Source: Adineta vaga (lineage: Eukaryota > Rotifera). Taken from it: a stretch of 64,000 bases of DNA. The stretch is taken from positions 1,302,001 to 1,366,000 of the forward strand of contig CP075497.1 in assembly GCA_021613535.1 (NCBI GenBank). The letters are read 5' to 3'. Below the pieces are notes generated by a model that was not told where the DNA came from, ran no database searches, and saw only the letters and a list, made by a program, of their open reading frames with translations. A program made the position numbers and the translations under genes. Numbering within the stretch: the stretch's first letter is position 1; each line of letters opens with the position of its first letter. Of this stretch, positions 57,319-64,000 are shown in pieces.

Positions 57319-59262
57319 ATTTTATTTTGACTTGAATAGATGAATTCAGTAAGAAAATGTTTCATTGCATAATCGTACAAGGTCAAAGGCCCCAAACAGA
57401 CTAGACTAGACTAAAACAAAACAAAACAAAGAAAATTGGCATATTAACACTCAAATTATTTTCATGAGATGAGCTATTGATTAATTCAGTTTCAATTCTT
57501 CTAGTCTGTTTGAAGCCAACGCGAGATGAATGAGCCAACCAACATCAAATAAAAACACAATAATGTACTTGAGGGCAGCCCATGTCATCCCATTTAATCT
57601 AAAGTCCTTCTTAACACACACTGTTGATAGATGAGAGATAAATTTTCTGATGGAGTTCGATTTTTGAACCTTAATCTCATTTCCGAGAAAACTGACATTT
57701 AATGAGACCAATATTCCTATCAGTACTGTTTATCCAAACGATTACGCGAAACAAGATTAAAATGGAATAATGCTTCTATCGTCTGTAGAATCTTTAATCT
57801 ATCAGAAAAAAATATTTTTTCAGATTGAAAATCGAGTATCTTTCCACTATGTAAACGATAGGGATCTGATGTATTTTAGAATTTTTCTACGATGTGATAG
57901 TGAGTGACAATGGAAATGTCTCCAGGGCTGCCAAACCTCCTGATTTGATCAGAAGTCTCGTGGTTTTTGCTTTCCCTCAGTCGAGATTTACAGACACCTT
58001 CTCGTTTATAGCCATTTAGTGGAGAAAACGAGAAAATAATCAGAATTCAATAGATTTTAATCAACTATTTCTGTGTCGAATGCTTTTTCTAAATCAGTTT
58101 TTTGATACATGATGTTTTTTTGACAACAATCAGAAACAAGATGACATATGGTTTAGCTGAAGTAGAATTCCAAACTATATGAACACCCATTTGACATCTA
58201 TAGTTTTATGTTTATGTTTAATAAATCGAATATAGTCAGAGAAATTCGATCGTCAGAGAAATATAGTCTCATTGAAAAAAGCCACCAGTTTAATAGTAAT
58301 TACTTAATTACATACTTTCTGCTTTATGTTTTGTTCTGTATTATTCGAGAAGTTAATATTCATTTGCTAATAATTAGGGTGGGTGTGGTTGGAGAAGACA
58401 TGTTTATACTCCACCCACCCTCCCAATTTTTCAATGAATTTGAGCCAATTTGATTGAGTCGAACTTACAACTGCCTATATCCATTAGCATATCCGACATA
58501 ATAGAAAAAAATTAATGAATTTGGTTTCGAATCTGTGCCTAAAGACTGAGATTTCAGGAGTTTTATATGAATATTTTTTAACTTGTTTGTGTGTAAGCTA
58601 CTCTCTCTCTTTTATGCAATATGATTCGAAGTCAAACACACATCCAATAATAAACCATTCTTTATCTGCAAATAAATAGGATGTAGGTAATTATTATGCT
58701 TATTGTCGATTTAAATTCTAATTATTCCAAATTTCACATAAAAGTTATTAATTTTATGAATCGATTTATTGAAAAATAAATAAATTTTATTTTTGTTATA
58801 GTAGTAAAAAAATCAAAAATCATCTTTTAATATCTACTATGAAATAGTAACCAAAAGTAAAGTGAAATCCATGTTCTGAGCGTGACAAGACGTCTACCTT
58901 CTTTTGCCTCTATTATTCCAATGATTCAACATGTATAATTATAGAATCATTCTAAAATATATCTCTAATGTCAAAAATATGATAACAAAATAAAGTTTTA
59001 TTTATGTTTAAAAATGAATACTCTTTCTAAACATTGATATCTTATTTCATTGATTATAATCGTTTACAAACTACTCCTATGCTATCTAGTTTCAATTAAC
59101 TGATAACTATCACAATGACATGACTAGAGTAATTTGAAACATTGTTTATCATATATATACAAATGTTTTTAATCGCTATTCTTATAAAGGAGAACAGTAC
59201 TAATCGCTAATATCTTCGGTTAAACAGATTTCCATTTACATAAAAAAAGACGTTCATAAAAG
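57319..59262. other. Long intergenic stretch with one telomere-word hairpin
   Basis: Nearly 2 kb. A minus-strand open stretch at 57481-57711 (LNGMTWAALKYIIVFLFDVG) has a hydrophobic segment but no other support. The hairpin at 58376-58424 is listed separately. Nothing else recognised. Confidence 0.4.
58376..58424. repeat. Hairpin with G-rich/C-rich arms, telomere-word family
   Basis: Left arm AGGGTGGGTGTGGTTGGAG and right arm CTCCACCCACCCTCCC pair with one bulge around a loop of about 14 nt. Same layout as the elements at 10579, 11579 and 14157. Confidence 0.65.
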
Positions 59263-60049
59263 ATGGTTAATCCACAAAATATCGTTCGTTTCGATGCTCG
59301 TATACGATCCCAGCGAAAACTTCTTTTGATTTGCATTTTTCTATCAATGGTAAATATTCTTTGAATTTAAACTTATTCATTATAAATGAACATTTAGGGA
59401 ATCGATATATTTCTTTTTATTATGCAAAATATTGCATTAATATTTTCATTGGTGATAACTCATATCGATACTGACAAAACAGTTGATGGAGCAATTAATA
59501 AATTAACTAAAATTTTCAACGAAGGTAAGTTATTTGGCTTTATTTCTATGAATAATCTCATATTATTACCAATCATTATTATTTCTTCTATCATAGCTAT
59601 AATCAGTATCATTATTGACGCTCTTATGCTTTATTTCGTTGTCAAACTTAATCGTCTTGGTATATTAGTTGTAAGTAAATCATGTATATACGATTTAATT
59701 TGAATTTTTATCGTTTTATTACTTAGTTTGGATGGATCACTGTAATTTATATTATTTTGGAAGTTTTATCTATGATATTTTTCATTATTCTTTTGAGCAA
59801 ACATCTAATAGTGTTAACTCAAGAGTACAGTCATTCTGAATCAACTACTCTGAACGGAATTGATATAGTTATGATGATTGGGTATGGAACTCTTTTGATT
59901 ATAACAGTAAGCGAATGTTTTTGATTGTTTTATCGATTTGAAATGAATATATCTTTTAGATTTCGAAAATTATTTTCATCTTTAAATTAGAAAAATCACT
60001 CAAAGAACGAAATAAACATGATATACAACAATCATTTCCATTAGTTTGA
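59263..60049 (+). CDS. Four-TM membrane protein of unknown family, 209 aa
   Basis: Four exons: 59263-59349, 59398-59670, 59727-59906, 59960-60049, totalling 210 codons with matched phase 0 borders. The N terminus is basic (MVNPQNIVRFDARIRSQRK), then TM1 (LLLICIFLSMGIDIFLFIMQ, split by intron 1), a hydrophilic loop (THIDTDKTVDGAINKLTKIF), TM2 (LPIIIISSIIAIISIIIDAL), TM3 (ITVIYIILEVLSMIFFIILL), a second loop and TM4 (MMIGYGTLLIIT), ending in a charged tail. This tetraspan layout lacks the CCG motif of tetraspanins and I recognise no family. Confidence 0.7.
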
Positions 60050-60366
60050 TGAATTGCTTTTGTTTTCACAGGTTATACAAAAAAAAGTACGTTCATCTAT
60101 CTTTCCCTATATAATTTCGATGAAAATTGATACCCGTTTTATTTGACTTGAATTCTATTTTAAAATAAATAAATCAATCGAGAATGTCGTATTTAGTATA
60201 TTTATCGACAATAGAAATGTATTTATATTTATAGAAGAAGCAATCAAATAAAAAAAAAGACAAGAAAAGAAAGCTCATATATATATATATATATTTGTTT
60301 GTAGATTCGTTTGAAAAGAGTCACTGATGATGTAAATCGAAATAGCACCGGAATGTTGAATAAAGA
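60050..60366. other. Convergent 3' region
   Basis: Between the tetraspan gene and the RhoGAP gene. Contains an (AT)n microsatellite around 60279-60294 and A-rich runs; no gene. Confidence 0.4.
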
Positions 60367-62846
60367 CTAGAAATCTGTTGTTTCTCCAGGTGAACTTAAA
60401 GTGCTATTACGAATTGAAGAAGCACGAATATTATTTGTTTGAGTATTATTATTATTATTATTTGATTTAGCAGCAGCCATTCGATTATTTAATTCTGAAA
60501 TTAACTTTCCCACATTAACAGAATCATTTGTTTGTGTTGACGTATTTTCATGAATTGTTGTTTGTTCACAATAAGAATTATTACTATTCGTTTGCAGTGG
60601 AATTGAAAGTCTTTCTTTTGACCGAAGAATTGGTGAAGCAACAACAACAACTGGTGGAGGAAGAGGTGGGGGAGCTGTTGGACGATCTAATGGAATTCCA
60701 TCACTTGGTGTACGACGATGAGTTTTATCATTTTTCGTAAAACTTGATGAACTTGCAACTAGAAATAATAAATTTGAATGAATAAATAAAAAAATGAGAT
60801 TCATTATTTGATAAATTAAAGAGTTAAGAGAAAAAAAACGAGTAAAGCAAAGATAAAGCTTCTTTTTTTTAAACGAACAATTAAACATAAAAAAGCGAGC
60901 AAAAAATAGAAAGAAACCTCTTGTAAATCTTCTATAAATATTTTTGATTTGATTAGATGATTGAGATGATTCTTCCACACTTCTCGATATGAATAGTTTC
61001 GATTGAGTTTCATTACCTGATAAATTGTCAGTTAAAATTTGTTCAGATACATTTTCTTCATATAATATTTGTTGAGATGAAGAAGGAGGAGGAGGAGGAG
61101 GAGGCAGTGGAGCTTTATTTTTTCGACGTGTACCAGGTGAACTAAATTGATTTATTTAATCAGAAAGAAAAGAAAAGAAAAAGAAGGAACATACGGTTGT
61201 GCAGATCCTGAAGAAAGTGGATTTTCTAATAAATTTTCCGATGAATTTGATCGACTTTTGGAATGAAATTCCGTTGGAATAAGATCAGGTTGAGATTTAA
61301 ATGATTTTGTTATTTGTTCTTGTTGTGGAAATAATTGTTTCGAATAATTAATCATTAATTCAAGAATCATTGAACCACTTGTATATGATGATGTTGTTGT
61401 TGTTTGATCTTTTGGATATAAAATACTACATCCAATACAAATACCTAAATTAGCTGCATTCATTTTATTTTCTGCAGAATATTCAGCAACACGTGATAAA
61501 AAACGAATTAAATAAAAAAGATTATCATAATGAATTTTAGGTAATTGAGATATTAATTGAGAAATACGTTGAACACGTAATTGTTCATTACTAGAATATA
61601 TATAAAAGAAAATATGTTTTCAAAAATGAAAAGAAAAAGAAAGTAAACCTTAATTGTGGAATTTGATTCCATTGTTGAAAAAGTGTTGATGTAAGTAAAC
61701 AATCAGGTAATTCTCTTAAATATTGTTTTAATGTATTAGCAGGAACATGTGGATCATAAGAAAGTTCATTTAAAGTTGAAATTCGATCAATTAATTGTAA
61801 ATCTAATTCTTGAATAAATTTCTTTTGTTTATTATGTGCTGATGCAATACGAAAAAGGCCTTCTTCTCTTAAATTATTTTCTAATAATTTAATACAAATT
61901 TCAATTGGATAAGCAATTGTTGTATCATATCGTTTTGAACAATGTTTTATTAAATCATAATGAAATGATGGTATTAATTCATATTCTTCTAATCTTTGTT
62001 CAATTATTGGAATTCTTAATGATAAATATTTTGATATTTCAGAATAAAAAATATTTTGTTCAAATAAATATTGTGAAAATAAATTTTGTGTAAGAAAATG
62101 TTCTTCATTAGCAAATTTATATGTTTCAGTAACATAAATATCTCGTGTTAATGTTCGTGTTTGTTCACAATCATTACGAATATCTTCTAATTCATGTGAA
62201 CGTTCATCATAATTTGTTAATTGATAACGATCAGATCGAGTTTGAAATTTTTTTAGATTTGAATCAGCTGTTTCCAAACGTTTTTGAGCTTTTTCATAAT
62301 TTTCTTTCACTTCTGTCATTGTTTGACGAATAGTTGACTAAATTATAAAGATTTCAAAAAACTAAAAAGTAAAAAAAATCAAACAAACTTGTTTTTCTTT
62401 TGCTTGATCAATAATTTTTTTAATTTGTTCAAGAGATTCTTTTCTTCTTAAATCAATAAAATCATGTATTTGTACTAAATCATCAATTGTACGATTAAGA
62501 ATTGATGAAGCACCATTTGGACCATATGGAGAACGATAATTTTTCGCCACTTCACTTGAACGAAAATCTTTAAATGATTTCGATATTTCATTATCGAAAC
62601 TTTTATTTAACTAAAATGAAATTCTATTTTCATTTTCTTATTTATTAAAACAATTCAACTTACAAAATCTTTATCTGTTTTATAAATATCAGATAAAACT
62701 TTACAAGCATCTCGAATATATCGAACTCGATTATAACAATCTGGTACATCATCATTTCTAAATAAGAATTTTCAATGAAAGAAATTCTTTTGAAAAAATA
62801 AAATCATTTACTTTGTTCCCGAGATAAATGGACGTAATTTATTCAT
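60367..62846 (-). CDS. BAR-domain RhoGAP (ARHGAP17/44/SH3BP1-like)
   Basis: Multi-exon gene. The N-terminal part is a long helical BAR-type region: DCYNRVRYIRDACKVLSDIY, SFDNEISKSFKDF, then KENYEKAQKRLETADSNLKK. Next comes a RhoGAP domain with the arginine finger in EEGLFRIASAHNKQKKF, followed by LSYDPHVPANTLKQYLRELP, LLTSTLFQQW and KMNAANLGICIGCSILYP. The tail is Ser/Pro-rich with two polyproline clusters (APLPPPPPPPSSS and TAPPPLPPPVVV), likely SH3 ligands. This order is that of RICH/nadrin proteins, which inactivate Rac/Cdc42 at membranes. The chosen start, 62846 (MNKLRPFISG), follows CATTTTAG directly, so it is either an internal exon with an unseen first exon, or a trans-splice acceptor; the first BAR helix looks short. 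The stop is at 60367. Confidence 0.85.
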
Positions 62847-63234
62847 CTAAAATGAATTTATTTAAAAGTTTTTTCTCGAATGATCGTGATCAAATAAAAT
62901 CGAAAGATTGATTTTTAATGATTATTTATTAAAAAAAGAATCTTTCTTCGAAATTCAAATCGATTTATTCCTTTTAATATATAATAATAATAATCATCAA
63001 ATCTTTTTAATTTATTTGATTAGAATCAATCAATCAATCATTTACAAAAACAAAATATTTATTTCATTTTATATTTTTTATATTTTCTTTTTTAGTTTAA
63101 GAAAAAAATTAAAAGAATAATTTCATTTTTAAATTCAAAATTTGATTTTCGCAAGATGTCGCTCATTTACAATGTAAAGAGAATGAATAGGATGAGATTA
63201 TTTTCTATTTTTATAATCAAATGAAACCTATTCA
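62847..63234. other. Divergent intergenic region
   Basis: Upstream of the RhoGAP and of the small membrane-protein gene. AT-rich with an A/T homopolymer-bounded spurious ORF; no first exon for the RhoGAP could be recognised. Confidence 0.35.
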
Positions 63235-63623
63235 ATGAATTTGTTGAAAAACTTTCTGTTTTTTTCTTTTCTTATTTCATTTCTAATGAATAACATCGAA
63301 GAATATTCTTTACCTACGAATTCTATTTCAATAATTGATGAAAATAATTCTTATGAAAGATCATTTCAAGATTCTAATTGGACTATACAACGAGAAACAT
63401 CAATTACTATTGAGTATAAATTCAGATTTTTTTTCATAGGTTTTATTCATTTATTCTTCTTTTTTCCAGTAAGAGTATCAATAATTCATCAATATGTTTT
63501 TCAAAGAAAATTCAAATTTTATTTGGAATATTTCTACTTATTGTAATTATTTTATCTATATTATTACCAATAATAGTATGTGTTATATATCCTCGTTATA
63601 TTTCATCATCAAAATACAAGTAA
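63235..63623 (+). CDS. Small single-pass membrane protein, 110 aa
   Basis: Two exons, 63235-63413 and 63470-63623, sum to 111 codons with phase 2/1 match. Signal peptide MNLLKNFLFFSFLISFLMNN, a short extracellular stretch with N-glycosylation sites (NNSYERSF, DSNWT), then after the intron a TM helix (ILFGIFLLIVIILSILLPII) and a short basic tail ending SSSKYK. Type I topology. No family recognised. Reading through the intron gives an F-rich artefact, so the spliced model is preferred. Confidence 0.6.
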
Positions 63624-64000
63624 ATGGGAAAAAAGTTTTCAACAATTTGGATTGGTGAATTGTTTTTATTTCCTAATGTGATCAGAACAAAGTTCTAATA
63701 CATAAAAGTTTGAAAAGTGCATTGTCTTAATTTAATATGCTACATTCAAAAAGATGTCGGAGAACAACAACACGTAGTTGTAAGGTTTTAAAATTAATTC
63801 TTCGAATAGCAATAGAATTTGTATGTTCTACCACCGTATAACATTAGTATGAAGGAATAATATAATCAATTCATTCATCTGTATCACAACATATATCAAA
63901 AACTTCTACATCGTATCTCTATAGGGTATGTACTGTGGTGCTTTCATTCAATACATCGAATCTTGAAAAATATTGTCTGTTATTATTGTATGACAGATGT
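63624..64000. other. Right-edge intergenic DNA
   Basis: No ORF, repeat or RNA gene recognised in the last 377 bases. Confidence 0.4.

Noticed and set aside
57481-57711. 76-aa minus-strand ORF with a hydrophobic segment
   Set aside because: No homologue recognised, no splice sites joining it to anything, and it lies in a repeat-bearing intergenic stretch.
60279-60294. (AT)n tract as a possible functional element
   Set aside because: Ordinary dinucleotide microsatellite in a 3' intergenic region.
61081-61105. GGAGGAGGAGG run as a possible regulatory or G-quadruplex element
   Set aside because: It codes for the polyproline tract of the RhoGAP tail on the minus strand, which explains it fully.
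1-64000. CRISPR array, tRNA or rRNA genes, bacterial operon signals
   Set aside because: No regularly spaced direct repeats, cloverleaf arms or rRNA-like sequence were seen; gene structure is eukaryotic throughout.

Overview
The window looks like nuclear DNA from a bdelloid rotifer of the Rotaria/Adineta kind. It is very AT-rich. Ordinary animal genes are cut by many short introns (about 40-80 bp, GT..AG). Intronless, lineage-specific or foreign-looking genes sit between them, such as an ADP-ribosyltransferase fused to kinesin-light-chain-type TPRs. Short hairpins carry the bdelloid-type telomere word TGTGGG. No taxonomic search was possible, so the assignment is an inference from gene content and style.

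Layout. 1-10.2 kb: ammonium transporter (runs off the left edge), neuronal-calcium-sensor-like EF-hand protein, six-repeat progranulin, inward-rectifier K+ channel, long EFCAB6-like EF-hand protein. 10.2-20 kb: accessory patch with telomere-word hairpins, a small Cys-rich secreted-peptide locus, an intronless fusion of a CDP-alcohol phosphatidyltransferase and a phytanoyl-CoA-dioxygenase-like domain, an SSUH2-like protein and the ART-TPR gene. 20-29 kb: an unknown six-exon gene, a UBX protein packed 20 bp upstream of a coiled-coil gene, then a graveyard holding a decayed partial copy of the EFCAB6-like gene, GC-richer foldback repeats and another relic. 28.5-40.8 kb: a KANSL2/INO80D-type zinc protein packed 39 bp upstream of V-ATPase subunit a, a Q-rich protein, a P4-ATPase flippase and an AIG1/GIMAP-like GTPase with a prenylation-type C terminus. 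41.5-46 kb: orphan GPCR, two tandem glycosyltransferase-like type II membrane proteins (one truncated, one frameshifted) and a 116-bp MITE. 46.5-52.3 kb: neutral ceramidase, then two intronless bacterial-looking enzymes (gamma-glutamyltransferase-like, homocysteine S-methyltransferase). 52.9-64 kb: a broken multi-pass membrane gene, a frameshifted F-box gene, a four-TM protein, an ARHGAP17/RICH-like BAR-RhoGAP and a small membrane protein.

Cross-cutting points. (1) Two tight same-strand gene pairs with a pyrimidine-rich AG just before the downstream ATG look like operons resolved by spliced-leader trans-splicing, which is known in bdelloids. (2) The phosphatidyltransferase/dioxygenase fusion keeps complete active-site motifs in both halves and is the best candidate for an undescribed system. 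(3) Several otherwise good genes need exactly one extra base, usually in a short homopolymer; this is either shared decay or consensus error. Exon coordinates were read by eye from splice signals and reading frame; for the genes where all exons are listed the summed lengths are multiples of three, apart from the frameshifts noted.
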